Positions 7,236-15,149 of a DNA stretch of 23,046 nt are shown here, piece after piece. Location of the stretch: NCBI GenBank assembly GCA_964371655.1, contig CAYJOD010000100.1, positions 1-23,046 on the forward strand. Reading direction: 5' to 3'. Both the position numbers and the translations under genes were made by a program. The notes under the pieces are model-generated. The model did no database searches and had not been told where the DNA came from. It saw nothing but the letters and a program-made list of their open reading frames with translations. Source of the DNA: CAZGSN01 sp964371655. Its GTDB lineage: Bacteria > Desulfobacterota > Binatia > HRBIN30. Each line of letters starts with the position of its first letter. The first letter of the stretch is position 1.

Positions 7236-8012
7236 ATGCCCCTGGAACTGAGCCGCCCACTGGCGTTCATCGACCTAGAGAGCACCGGCACATCGCCGGA
7301 GCGCGACCGAATCGTTGAAATCGCCGTCCTCAAGCTCCACCCAGATGGACGCGAGGAGTTCCTCTGCAAACGGGTGAATCCGGGCATGCCCATTCCGCCC
7401 GACGCGATCGCCGTGCACGGCATCACCGACGCGGACGTGGCCGACGAGCCGCCGTTTAGCCAGTATGCCCAAAGCATCGCCGCCGTCCTTGCGGACTGCG
7501 ATTATGCGGGCTTCGGGATAACGCGGTTCGACCTCCCGCTTCTGCGAGCTGAGTTCTGGCGGGCGAAACAGATCGACTTCCGATGGAGAGAGCACGGCGT
7601 GATCGACGCTATGACCATCTACCACCAGAAGCACCCGCGAGACCTTGCCGCGGCGGTTCGAGAGTACTGCGGTCGCGAGTTCCAGCACGCCCATTCCGCT
7701 GAAGAGGATGTCAGAGCGTCGATGGATGTCCTGTTGGGGCAGATGGAGCGTCATCAGGACCTGCCGGGGAACGTCGATGACTTGAACCGGGTTCTCAACG
7801 CCGACGCCAACGAGCGGATCGATCACGACGGTAAATTCGCTTGGGTCGATGGTGAAGCAACAATCACGTTCGGCAAGAACAAAGGTCGGTCGTTGCGTGA
7901 CCTAGCTCGCAGGGACCCTGACTATCTCGCGTGGATACTGAACCAGGACTTCGCCGATGACGTGAAGGAGATTGCCCGCGCGGCGCTACGCAAGGAATTT
8001 CCTCAGCGGTAG
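7236..8012 (+). CDS. DEDDh 3'-5' exonuclease, ExoX-like
   Basis: The 258-residue protein has an N-terminal RNase T/DnaQ-type exonuclease domain (about 8-170). The acidic residues are visible: Asp13 and Glu15 in FIDLESTG, Asp99 in ITRFDLPLL, and His153 with Asp158 in HSAEEDV, the DEDDh spacing. Residues about 208-250 (ATITFGKNKGRSLRDLARRD) match the small C-terminal module found in exonuclease X and related proteins. Family members remove nucleotides from DNA 3' ends with two metal ions, in mismatch repair, recombination or DNA end processing. The second motif has GITRFD where many relatives have an Asn-x-x-Phe-Asp pattern, a modest change. It has no operon partner: the gene to the left is divergent and the gene to the right is convergent. 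It appears to be translated from a leaderless mRNA. Confidence 0.93.
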   Translation: MPLELSRPLAFIDLESTGTSPERDRIVEIAVLKLHPDGREEFLCKRVNPGMPIPPDAIAVHGITDADVADEPPFSQYAQSIAAVLADCDYAGFGITRFDLPLLRAEFWRAKQIDFRWREHGVIDAMTIYHQKHPRDLAAAVREYCGREFQHAHSAEEDVRASMDVLLGQMERHQDLPGNVDDLNRVLNADANERIDHDGKFAWVDGEATITFGKNKGRSLRDLARRDPDYLAWILNQDFADDVKEIARAALRKEFPQR

Positions 8013-8100
8013 GATCGCCTAGCGCCACGCACCATGACTTCATCGTGCACCGTCCGGGCGGAGACCCTCCCGTAACCACGGGGCAGACGCCGGCCCTCGC

Positions 8101-8832
8101 TCAAGGGTCACTCGACGCCTTTTCGTTCCCGCGTCCACGTACGAGTCTTGGAGGGCGATCTGTGACCTCATCCAACTTTCCGATGGACCCCACAATCGCA
8201 CCAAGAAGCAGCGTGAACAAGAGCAGCGCGAGGAGGATCTCGGATGCAACAGCGAGCTTCGCCCAGTCTGTCCTAGGCGTGGAGGTTGCGAGTCCAGTGA
8301 AGGAACCCGCAGTCACGCTGAAATAGAAGCTTTGAACGGGCGAGTTGATCGCTGGGTCGAAGGTGTTGATACCACCGATGCTCTGCATCCCCAGAAAGAG
8401 CACCGCGAACACGCCGAAGAAGTCCGCAATTCTGACGAACGCAAGTAAGATTCGACGATCGACCGACAGGAGGAGCCCACCTTCTTGGTAAGGAAGATGT
8501 CGGTCGATAAAGACAATCCGCAACTCATAGGCGAAAATGTCTATAACACGTGCGAACGCGTAAACGATCAACAAGGCCGCGAAGACGGGCGCCGGCTCTG
8601 CCAGCCAATCCCATGGCAGGATCGAATATGTGAGCAACATCAAAGCGATGATCGCCGCTTCCTCGTGCGCCCAACCGAGGCGCTGCATGTAGAAGGGCGG
8701 GCCAACGAGCACCCGCATGAGAAAGCGCGTAGCGCAAAGGCGCCGTTCGACCCACGCGAGGCCGGCCTTGAACCAGAGCTCTACGAACGAATCGTCCACA
8801 CGACCCGACAGTTGTGGAGCGCTCAACGACAA
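8101..8832 (-). CDS. K+-channel-like membrane protein with aberrant selectivity filter
   Basis: The 243-residue protein has about four to five hydrophobic segments (about 58-75, 81-102, 129-149 and 193-216, plus a pore helix near 166-175). The C-terminal part looks like a potassium-channel pore: outer helix, SFYFSVTAG pore helix, filter and proline, then an inner helix with a conserved-looking Glu198. Aligned without gaps, TVGYGDxxP is replaced by FTGLATSTP (178-186), so K+ selectivity in the usual form is not expected. It may be a non-selective channel or a sensor. The long cytoplasmic RCK domain of many channels is absent. TTG 8832 abuts AGAGAGG; a second TTG at 8826 is spaced better and may be the true start. 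The next gene on the same strand begins 160 bases upstream. Confidence 0.75.
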   Translation of the reverse strand: MSLSAPQLSGRVDDSFVELWFKAGLAWVERRLCATRFLMRVLVGPPFYMQRLGWAHEEAAIIALMLLTYSILPWDWLAEPAPVFAALLIVYAFARVIDIFAYELRIVFIDRHLPYQEGGLLLSVDRRILLAFVRIADFFGVFAVLFLGMQSIGGINTFDPAINSPVQSFYFSVTAGSFTGLATSTPRTDWAKLAVASEILLALLLFTLLLGAIVGSIGKLDEVTDRPPRLVRGRGNEKASSDP

Positions 8833-8864
8833 CCTCTCTTCCTAACAACGCGCACGATGAGGTG

Positions 8865-9062
8865 ATGGTGCTGGCAATGCGCGAGTTACGCGTCGGCGTC
8901 CCAACCACCAACCGGGACGGCACCGTCCAATACACGCCAGACTCGGCCGATCTCACGGTCGCCCCGCAGGCCGAGGGCTTGCGATGGCTGCTCTATTTTC
9001 GCGTGCTTGCACCGGAGTTCCCTCGCTTCCCGAAGGCTGCCGTCATAAGCGCTAATGTCTGA
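8865..9062 (+). CDS. Possible small protein in the gap between two leftward genes
   Basis: This open frame of 65 codons has a high third-position GC content and a GAGGTGAT string beside its first ATG (8865); a second ATG lies at 8877. It includes PDSADLTVAPQAEGLRWLLY, which does not look like random low-complexity translation. Against it, the 3' end overlaps the oppositely oriented membrane protein gene by 70 bases, and no domain is recognisable. It may be a small real gene or a coding-like shadow. Confidence 0.25.
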   Translation: MVLAMRELRVGVPTTNRDGTVQYTPDSADLTVAPQAEGLRWLLYFRVLAPEFPRFPKAAVISANV

Positions 9063-9799
9063 TCACTGACCAGAACGAGGACTTTGATCAACGTCGCCTC
9101 GAAGAAACCAAGCACGAACGCGGCCAAATAGAGCTCTCTTTCGCCCACGGCGCTGCTGGACTGGATGATTTCCGCCATAAGGAAGACCAGGGCGCCCGAC
9201 ATGCCACCAATTAGGGGCTTCGCCGCGTACCACGGCACGTATCGTGGGTCGAAGTCGGCGCGAGCGGTGTGCAGCCATAACCCGAACAGCCCGGCCGCGA
9301 CTCCACCGGTGACGCCCCAGAAGATGAAAGGCAGGGGCACCCCCACGAGCTTGTCGTCGGCGAGGAGGCTGGCGAGCAACGCTGCGGCGACGAGCCAGAG
9401 CGAGAGGTAGATGGCGCCAACGACCCATCTCGGCGTCCAGCGCAGAGGCCGCGCGAGCGACCGCAGGAGGCGCCACGCGTACGAACCTCCGCCAGATTCG
9501 TCGCCAGCCGCTCCAGCGCCCAAGAGGCGTTGGCCGATCCAGTCTGAATTCGTCTGGCACCACTCGAAGCGGCTTTGAGCCTCAAAGAAGAGGCGTTCGC
9601 CGCTGGCCGCCTCCCCGCTGTTGAGCGCTTTGCGCGCCTCTGCAAGCCGGTCCAGGACAAGGGCGTACCCGGTTGGCGATCCGGTTCCAAGGAACGAGTC
9701 CACCATCGGGAAGCTTCCGGGAGGGATCGGCAGCGTGCCCAACCGCTTATAGAGCGCTGAGATCTCTCCCTGCAGTTGGTTTACGTCTGGCTCAGACAT
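8993..9799 (-). CDS. Four-TM membrane protein with N-terminal helical domain, unknown function
   Basis: The 268-residue protein has a cytoplasmic helical N-terminus (1-95) including DRLAEARKALNSGEAASG, which resembles a short helical-hairpin or TPR-like region. Four hydrophobic segments follow (about 124-146, 153-176, 195-213, 223-245). A conserved-looking loop FDPRYVPWYAAKPLIGG sits before segment three. No signal peptide is visible. ATG 9799 has GGAG 9 bases upstream. It is divergent from the peptidase-esterase gene and lies in the same direction as the channel-like gene. I know no function for such proteins. The context suggests a membrane partner of the adjacent genes, which is speculative. 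Confidence 0.75.
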   Translation of the reverse strand: MSEPDVNQLQGEISALYKRLGTLPIPPGSFPMVDSFLGTGSPTGYALVLDRLAEARKALNSGEAASGERLFFEAQSRFEWCQTNSDWIGQRLLGAGAAGDESGGGSYAWRLLRSLARPLRWTPRWVVGAIYLSLWLVAAALLASLLADDKLVGVPLPFIFWGVTGGVAAGLFGLWLHTARADFDPRYVPWYAAKPLIGGMSGALVFLMAEIIQSSSAVGERELYLAAFVLGFFEATLIKVLVLVSDQTLALMTAAFGKRGNSGASTRK

Positions 9800-9844
9800 C
9801 GTGATGCTCCATTTCGATCAGACGCCGTGCCGTGGGCGACGCAG

Positions 9845-9873
9845 AGCGTACACCCGTTCCGGCGCTTCGTAAA
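9845..9873 (-). promoter_or_regulatory. Weak promoter candidate for the four-TM protein gene
   Basis: On the minus strand TTTACG (9873-9868) and TACGCT (9850-9845) are separated by 17 bases, matching 4 and 3 consensus bases. A TG directly before the -10 box may compensate. Confidence 0.3.
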
Positions 9874-9929
9874 GTCCGCTCGGAAGGCGTTCATTCTCGG
9901 ACGAAGCGGTCTCGTCCAAGGTCACTCTC

Positions 9930-9959
9930 TTGACAGACTCAGCACGCCAGGCGTAGGCT
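9930..9959 (+). promoter_or_regulatory. Promoter candidate for the peptidase-esterase operon
   Basis: TTGACA (9930-9935, perfect) is followed by an 18-base spacer and TAGGCT (9954-9959, 3 of 6). Transcription would begin near 9966, about 40 bases before GTG 10006, which has AGGAGG at 9992-9997. Confidence 0.45.
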
Positions 9960-10005
9960 GGGCTCCTTCCAAGCATCACGCGCCGACAGACAGGAGGCGC
10001 GGCCG

Positions 10006-12021
10006 GTGGCGAAACGCGAGCTGATCTTCGGACCCGTCCCCAGGATGGCGGTGGCTACACCGCGCGGCGGGCAGCCTCGACACCGCACCCTTGACGCACG
10101 CCCCGACACCACCGACTTCCGCGACCGCATCTACGAGCCGACGCTCGTCGAGGTCCCATCGCGCATCGACCTCGCGGAGTATCGCAAGCACGAGGTGCCC
10201 ATCCTCGACCAGGGCGAGGAAGGCGCATGCACCGGTTTCGGTCTCGCCACCGTCGGCAACTACCTGCTCCGGCGCCGCCACGTCGTGCCGGACCGGACGC
10301 CCGTGAGCCCCTGGATGTTCTACGAGATGGCGAAGCGCTACGACGAATGGCCGGGCCAAGCCTACGAGGGGTCGAGCGCCCGCGGGGCGATGAAAGGGTG
10401 GCACCGCCACGGCGTCTGCGCCGGGGAGGCCTGGCCGCCCCAGAGCGGCACCGTCCTCACCGACGAACGCGCGGCGGACGCCGCGCACCGGCCGCTTGGC
10501 GCCTACTACCGCGTGAACCACAAGGACCTTGTTGCCATGCACGCAGCGATCGCCGAGACCGGCGTGCTGTTTGCGACGGCTGTGGTCCACGACGGCTGGG
10601 ACGCACCTCAAGCGGACGGCCTGATCACAAACGGAAAGGAGTCTGGGGCGCATGCCTTCGCCATCGTCGGCTTCGACGAGCGTGGTTTCTGGATACAGAA
10701 CTCCTGGGGCGTGGAGTGGGGGGCTGGCGGCTTCGGCCTGTTGACCTACGACGACTGGCTCGCACACGGGACGGACGTCTGGGTGGCGCGGCTCGGCGTC
10801 CCGTTAAGCCTGCATCGCGAGGCGACGGCGTCGTCGCGCTCGGCGGCGGCCGGCAACCGCGAGTCATACGCGTTCCGCGACCTGCGGCCGCACATCATCA
10901 GTATCGGCAACGACGGCGAACTGCGGCCGCAGGGCACCTACGGGACGTCGGAGGCGGACGTCGAGGAGATCCTGCACCGGGACTTCCCGCGTATTACGCG
11001 GGACTGGAAGCACAAGCGACTCCTGTTGTACGCGCACGGCGGCCTCGTCGCAGAGGCCGGCGCCGTGCAACGGGTCGCCGACTACCGCTCGCAGCTGCTG
11101 GAGAACGAGGTCTACCCGCTGGCCTTCATTTGGCGAACCGACGCCTGGACCACCTTTACGAACATCCTGGAGGACGCCGTCCGCCGCCGCCGACCGGAGG
11201 GCATCCTCGACGCGACCAAGGACTTCCTCCTGGACCGAGTAGACGACGCCCTGGAGCCGCTGGCAAGAGCGCTGGGCGGCAAGGCCGAGTGGGACGAGAT
11301 GAAGGAGAACGCGCGGTTCGCGACCGAGCGAGAGCAGGGGGCCGGCCGGGCCGTCGGCAACGCGCTCGCGGGACTCGTCGCAGCCGACCCCACTGTGGAG
11401 ATTCATGTCGTGTCGCACAGCGCCGGCAGCATCATTCATGGGCCGCTCGTCCAGCTGCTAACGTCCGCCGGTACGATCAGCGAGGGGCCGCTCAAGGGTA
11501 GCCAGGGCCTCGGCGTGCGGATCGCCACGGCAACGCTGTGGGCGCCGGCCTGCACAGTCGACCTTTTCAAGCAGACCTATCTACCGGCGGTCAAGTCGGG
11601 AGCGATCGGTCGACTGACACTCTTCACCCTGACCGACGAGGCGGAACAGGACGACAACTGCGCCCAGGTCTACCACAAGTCGCTGCTGTACCTCGTGTCG
11701 AACGCACTGGAGGAGCGACCGCGCGTCCCCGGCAGGCGCGACGGCGAGCCGGTCCTCGGGATGGCCAAGTTCATCGAGGAGGACAGCGAGCTGCGCGCGC
11801 TCTTCACGGATGGTGTCGCCGATTGGGTCCGCGCCCCGAACCTCGAACCCGCAGGCGGCCGGGACGCCTCCGCCTCGCACCGGCACGGCGACTTCGATGA
11901 CGACGATGCCACTGTGCGCGCCACGCTGGCTCGCCTCCTGGCGACGGCAGCCACGAAGGCGACATTCTCCTTCCAGCGCTCCGCGTCACGGATGCGCGAC
12001 GCGCGCCGGCAGCTGTTATGA
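10006..12021 (+). CDS. Papain-like cysteine peptidase fused to an alpha/beta hydrolase
   Basis: The 671-residue protein starts at GTG with AGGAGG 8 bases upstream. Residues about 50-265 form a papain-like (C1) fold: Gln69 and Cys75 in LDQGEEGACTGFG, His216 in GAHAFAIVGFD, and Asn232 in WIQNSWGVEWG. All catalytic positions are present. There is no pro-peptide and no signal peptide, so it should act in the cytoplasm unless exported by an unseen route. Residues about 335-570 look like an alpha/beta hydrolase: LLLYAHGGL supplies an oxyanion-type HGG, VSHSAGS carries nucleophile Ser472, and Asp544 and His557 are plausible triad partners. The last 80 residues are charged, with a DFDDDDATV acidic patch. 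The combination of a protease and an esterase in one chain suggests processing of a protein and a lipid or ester target. The next gene overlaps by 4 bases. Confidence 0.9.
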   Translation: MAKRELIFGPVPRMAVATPRGGQPRHRTLDARPDTTDFRDRIYEPTLVEVPSRIDLAEYRKHEVPILDQGEEGACTGFGLATVGNYLLRRRHVVPDRTPVSPWMFYEMAKRYDEWPGQAYEGSSARGAMKGWHRHGVCAGEAWPPQSGTVLTDERAADAAHRPLGAYYRVNHKDLVAMHAAIAETGVLFATAVVHDGWDAPQADGLITNGKESGAHAFAIVGFDERGFWIQNSWGVEWGAGGFGLLTYDDWLAHGTDVWVARLGVPLSLHREATASSRSAAAGNRESYAFRDLRPHIISIGNDGELRPQGTYGTSEADVEEILHRDFPRITRDWKHKRLLLYAHGGLVAEAGAVQRVADYRSQLLENEVYPLAFIWRTDAWTTFTNILEDAVRRRRPEGILDATKDFLLDRVDDALEPLARALGGKAEWDEMKENARFATEREQGAGRAVGNALAGLVAADPTVEIHVVSHSAGSIIHGPLVQLLTSAGTISEGPLKGSQGLGVRIATATLWAPACTVDLFKQTYLPAVKSGAIGRLTLFTLTDEAEQDDNCAQVYHKSLLYLVSNALEERPRVPGRRDGEPVLGMAKFIEEDSELRALFTDGVADWVRAPNLEPAGGRDASASHRHGDFDDDDATVRATLARLLATAATKATFSFQRSASRMRDARRQLL

Positions 12022-13052
12022 CGGCGCACAGCGTCGGGCGTTCGGCCCTAGCACCTCGCGCTCGATCTCTCGGGCGCGGGCCGCGTCTGCGCGCCTTCGG
12101 ACTCGCCATCGTGCTCTTCGCTCTGGCATCGACCGCGAGCGCCTGCGCAGGCAACGGAAACGGCCACTCGCCGACCGCGACAGCGCCCGTCCAAACGTCG
12201 GTGCCGGCGTCTGCCTCCGGCACGGGCGCAACGAACACGTCCGCTCCTCCGAGCGCCACCGACACCCCGGACCCCGAACTCAACACCGAGGAGTCGCCGC
12301 AGCTGACCGGTTCTCCGGCCGTCGGTTCGCCATCGTCAGCTGTCATGCCCAATCCCGACGTCACTCCAGGAGACGTCTTCGCGGTCGGCGTCGCTGAAAT
12401 TTGTGTGTCGGGATACGCCTCGCGAGTCCGGAACGTAAGTTCATCGACGAAGAACGCCGTCTACGCGGAATACGGAATCGTCAGCCATACGACCGGTCAA
12501 TACGAAATCGACCACCTCATCCCGCTTGCCATCGGCGGCTCGAACGACATCCGCAACCTGTGGCCACAGCCGGCGGAGCCGCAGCCGGGCTTCCATGAGA
12601 AGGACCGATTGGAGAACAAGCTGCGCGCCTTGGTCTGCGCGGGGAGCCTGGACCTCGCGACCGCGCAGCGCGACATCGCGACGGACTGGTACACGGCGTA
12701 TGTCCAGTTCGTGCTGATCGGCCAGGTGCCGACGCCGCAGTCGGGTACGCCGACCTCCACGCCGGTCGCTTCGCCCGCGACGACGCTGCGGTTCATCTCG
12801 ATCCGCGGGGCGGCACCTGGCGGCGAGGCCTCCGCGACCGTCCACGCATCGGCGGGTGCATCGTGCGCCATCACCTACATCACGCCTGCGGGGACAACGA
12901 GCACAGCGCAGGGGTTGGCGCCGGCGGTCGCCGACGGCGAGGGCATCGCGTCGTGGATCTGGAGGATCAGCGCGAGCACACGAGCCGGGGTCGGTACGGT
13001 GACGGTGACGTGCGGAGCCGGCAGCGTGACCGCCGCGATCACGATCGGCTAG
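12018..13052 (+). CDS. Secreted HNH-like nuclease with C-terminal beta domain
   Basis: The 344-residue protein begins in an ATGA overlap with the peptidase-esterase gene. An N-terminal basic segment and hydrophobic stretch (about 26-42) end in STASAC; Cys43 could be a lipoprotein cysteine, though the position -3 residue is Ala rather than the usual Leu. A Ser/Thr/Pro linker follows (44-115). Residues about 125-230 match a family of secreted HNH-type endonucleases: YEIDHLIPLAIGG with Asp165-His166, Asn180 in NDIRNLWPQP, and HEKDRLENKL with His193, then DWYTAY. These proteins cut DNA non-specifically with a metal in the beta-beta-alpha fold. Residues about 255-344 form a beta-rich domain (GAAPGGEASATV; GVGTVTVTCGAG) that is repeated in the next gene. 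It may serve nutrient nucleic acid use or attack on outside DNA. Confidence 0.85.
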   Translation: MTAHSVGRSALAPRARSLGRGPRLRAFGLAIVLFALASTASACAGNGNGHSPTATAPVQTSVPASASGTGATNTSAPPSATDTPDPELNTEESPQLTGSPAVGSPSSAVMPNPDVTPGDVFAVGVAEICVSGYASRVRNVSSSTKNAVYAEYGIVSHTTGQYEIDHLIPLAIGGSNDIRNLWPQPAEPQPGFHEKDRLENKLRALVCAGSLDLATAQRDIATDWYTAYVQFVLIGQVPTPQSGTPTSTPVASPATTLRFISIRGAAPGGEASATVHASAGASCAITYITPAGTTSTAQGLAPAVADGEGIASWIWRISASTRAGVGTVTVTCGAGSVTAAITIG

Positions 13053-13203
13053 GAGAACGACTGGTGCTGTCTATGACTGCCCCGCCATCGCTCGAACGCT
13101 CTGTCGGCGCGTGTGCTGGCGAAGTCCGATGTCGGCGGGGGTCTGGCCGCGCAGGCTCGTTGGCGTGGCATGAACGGTCCAATGTTCCCCAGGAGGCAAT
13201 CTC

Positions 13204-13710
13204 ATGGCGGACCCCGGATTCTTGCTAGCGGCCCTCGGCGGCCTCTTGCTGGTCGTCGCGGCTGCGCTCACTCTCGGCCTCAAGCCTGGCGTCGAGGTGA
13301 ACGGATTCGCGTTCGGAGCTACAGGCGAGGCCCGGAAGGCGGGCACGTTGGGGGCGGCGGGGGTCGGCGTCCTCATGCTGGGCGGTTTCGTTCTCATCGG
13401 TGCTGGCGTCGTTCTGTTGCTGAGGCCGGCGCGGGAAAACGGGGTCAGGTTCACCTCCGTCGTCGGAGCCGCGCCAGGCGGCGTCGCGAGCGCCACGGTG
13501 GAGACGTCGCCAGGGGCGTCCTGTTCGATTGTCTTTCTGACGCCGAAGGGGACCAAGAGCGAGGCGGATGGGCTCGTCCCGCAGACGGCGAGCGCCGACG
13601 GCACAGCGTCGTGGAACTGGAGTATCAGCGCCGCGACGAACCCCGGCGTCGGAACCGTGACGGTGACGTGCGCCTGCGCGATTGAGTCCGCATCGATCAG
13701 GATTGGATGA
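13204..13710 (+). CDS. Two-TM protein with an extracytoplasmic beta domain
   Basis: ATG 13204 has AGGAGG 7 bases upstream. The 168-residue product has hydrophobic segments at about 5-25 and 50-73, joined by a short loop, then a beta domain (about 80-168). That domain is clearly homologous to the C-terminal domain of the preceding nuclease: both share GAAPGG, the Ser-Ala-Thr-Val and Cys-Ser/Ala-Ile patterns, and GVGTVTVTC. The second copy is thus a membrane-anchored version. The domain may be a binding or presentation module shared by both proteins. I do not recognise the family by name. A 151-base gap separates the genes, but orientation and domain sharing suggest one operon. Confidence 0.8.
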   Translation: MADPGFLLAALGGLLLVVAAALTLGLKPGVEVNGFAFGATGEARKAGTLGAAGVGVLMLGGFVLIGAGVVLLLRPARENGVRFTSVVGAAPGGVASATVETSPGASCSIVFLTPKGTKSEADGLVPQTASADGTASWNWSISAATNPGVGTVTVTCACAIESASIRIG

Positions 13711-13829
13711 AGAAGGGGCCAGCTTTGTCTGGAACGGACGCAGACACCGATCGTCGTGACATCACCGTGCTGCCGCGTGACCCGCATGGCTTCGGCGGCG
13801 ACCACGACGGGATTGGGGCCGAGTCATGA
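13707..13829 (+). CDS. 40-residue micro-protein, doubly coupled by ATGA overlaps
   Basis: This short frame begins in an ATGA overlap with the stop of the 2-TM beta-domain gene and ends in an ATGA overlap with the next gene. An exact fit on both sides argues that it is translated by coupling. The protein is hydrophilic and charged, rich in Asp, Gly and His (DADTDRRDITVLPRDPHGFG), with no membrane segment. No family is recognised. It may be a small regulator or partner of the flanking membrane proteins, or only a coupling device. Confidence 0.5.
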   Translation: MKKGPALSGTDADTDRRDITVLPRDPHGFGGDHDGIGAES

Positions 13830-14236
13830 GCGAGCGCAACTCGGCTCCGGCAAATGGCTCGACGCCTCGCTGGCTGCTTGCCAAGAGGTTGCCGCGCCTC
13901 GGCATCCCGTCACGCGTCGTCCTGGCCATGATCCTGTTCGCAGCGTATACAGCGGTAGCGGCGAGTGTCGGACTCACCCTCTTCACGCTTACTGGCGTGG
14001 GCACCGAGACTACGACCACGACACAGAGAGATGCCGCACAACACGAGATCAGCAGCACCGTCCAGACGAAGAATTCGACGCCAGCGCTCGTCGTGTTCAC
14101 CGCCCTCGCAGCTGGAGGCTGGCTCCTGATCCCGCTGAGGTTCGTGTGGGACGAACTTGCGAAATCCTCGGACGACAGGCGAGCCATAGCGACGACGATG
14201 CACACATGGTGTGTGTTCCCATCGAGAAGACGATGA
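13826..14236 (+). CDS. Two-TM membrane protein of unknown function
   Basis: The 136-residue protein has two hydrophobic segments (about 30-54 and 86-104) flanking a Thr/Ser-rich loop (GVGTETTTTTQRD...) that probably faces outside. ATG 13826 overlaps the micro-protein stop. Its TGA ends at 14236 and abuts the stop codon of the convergent restriction endonuclease gene, with no bases for a terminator between them. No domain is recognised. It is the last gene of the operon starting at 10006. Confidence 0.65.
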   Translation: MSERNSAPANGSTPRWLLAKRLPRLGIPSRVVLAMILFAAYTAVAASVGLTLFTLTGVGTETTTTTQRDAAQHEISSTVQTKNSTPALVVFTALAAGGWLLIPLRFVWDELAKSSDDRRAIATTMHTWCVFPSRRR

Positions 14237-15145
14237 CTAGCGCGCCGCCTCGACGAACGACACCAGCGACGACAGGTCGGCTTCCCAGAATAGGTAGATC
14301 CCGGCGGTCTGGGCTTGCTCCAAGTTGTCCAGGCTGAACGCTCCCGCCAAGACGGCGCCGGGAAGCGCTGAATCGCCGAACTTGCCCCGCCAAGTTGATG
14401 CCTTGTTGCCGACCTCGTGTATCAGGCGCTTATAGCTGTTGACCTCCGAGTTGGAGACCTTGCACTCCAACAGGAGAAGACGTTTGTCGCGCAGTGCGAT
14501 TGAGAGATCTGCTCGTGTGCCACCGACCTTCGACTGGCGGCAGTACTCGCCGAGATCAAGGTCACGAACGGAGACGATCGCTCGGGGCTTCACCTTGGAA
14601 AATGGTTGAGGACACGATGCCAACACCACATCTACCGCCTGTTCCTGCCTCTTCGAGGACTCGTTCCTTCGCTCAGTGGAAGCCTTCTGTGCGGCGAGAA
14701 GTCCGGCGGTCCACCGGACCGCTAAGTTTCTTTCCTGCGCCGTAGGGCGACGGCGAGGCCGTGAGAACAGCCAGGGAAATCGTTCGGGATCGAAGGCGCC
14801 GGCAATCACGTCGGCGAAGTCCGTTATGCGCGAAGGCTCCCATAACTTGCTAGCGCGCGCCAGGATCTTGAGATCGTCGTCGCTTAGAGGAGGGCCAGCC
14901 AAGTACCGTGCGGCGTCTCGCTTAGGCTTTTCGCGTTTCGCGAGCAGGTCCGGTCCGAAGTCGAGAAGGTCTGCCGTGTCTTCGAACACGCTCTCCACCG
15001 CAGTGACCGCTCGGGCGTAGTGTCCGCGGTAAGCCGTATTGCCTTTGTTGCGATACCACGAGACGAAGACGTCGACTGCCTGGCGGCGGTGTTCGGCGAG
15101 TTCGTCACGATTCCACTGTCGTGGGAGAGGACGGTGTGAGGCCAT
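14237..15145 (-). CDS. Type II restriction endonuclease, XamI-like
   Basis: The 302-residue protein resembles the XamI family of restriction endonucleases, which cut GTCGAC (the SalI site). A PD-(D/E)xK core is visible: Asp213 in GTRADLSIAL and Glu227-x-Lys229 in LLLLECKVSNSE. The N-terminal half is helical (DVFVSWYRNKGNTAYRGHY). The ATG at 15145 lies 4 bases after the stop of the methyltransferase. The two are one operon, with the protective methyltransferase translated first. An ATG at 15150 is in another frame and short. Family assignment is from memory of its sequence; specificity for GTCGAC is an inference. Confidence 0.85.
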   Translation of the reverse strand: MASHRPLPRQWNRDELAEHRRQAVDVFVSWYRNKGNTAYRGHYARAVTAVESVFEDTADLLDFGPDLLAKREKPKRDAARYLAGPPLSDDDLKILARASKLWEPSRITDFADVIAGAFDPERFPWLFSRPRRRPTAQERNLAVRWTAGLLAAQKASTERRNESSKRQEQAVDVVLASCPQPFSKVKPRAIVSVRDLDLGEYCRQSKVGGTRADLSIALRDKRLLLLECKVSNSEVNSYKRLIHEVGNKASTWRGKFGDSALPGAVLAGAFSLDNLEQAQTAGIYLFWEADLSSLVSFVEAAR

Positions 15146-15149
15146 AACA

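Noticed and set aside
8069..8082. CCCGT-AACC-ACGGG hairpin as a terminator between convergent genes
   Set aside because: The stem is only 5 bases and no T-run follows on either strand.
10227..11501. Second long frame inside the peptidase-esterase gene
   Set aside because: Arg/Pro/Gly-rich composition typical of frame-shifted GC-rich coding; the main frame has all catalytic motifs.
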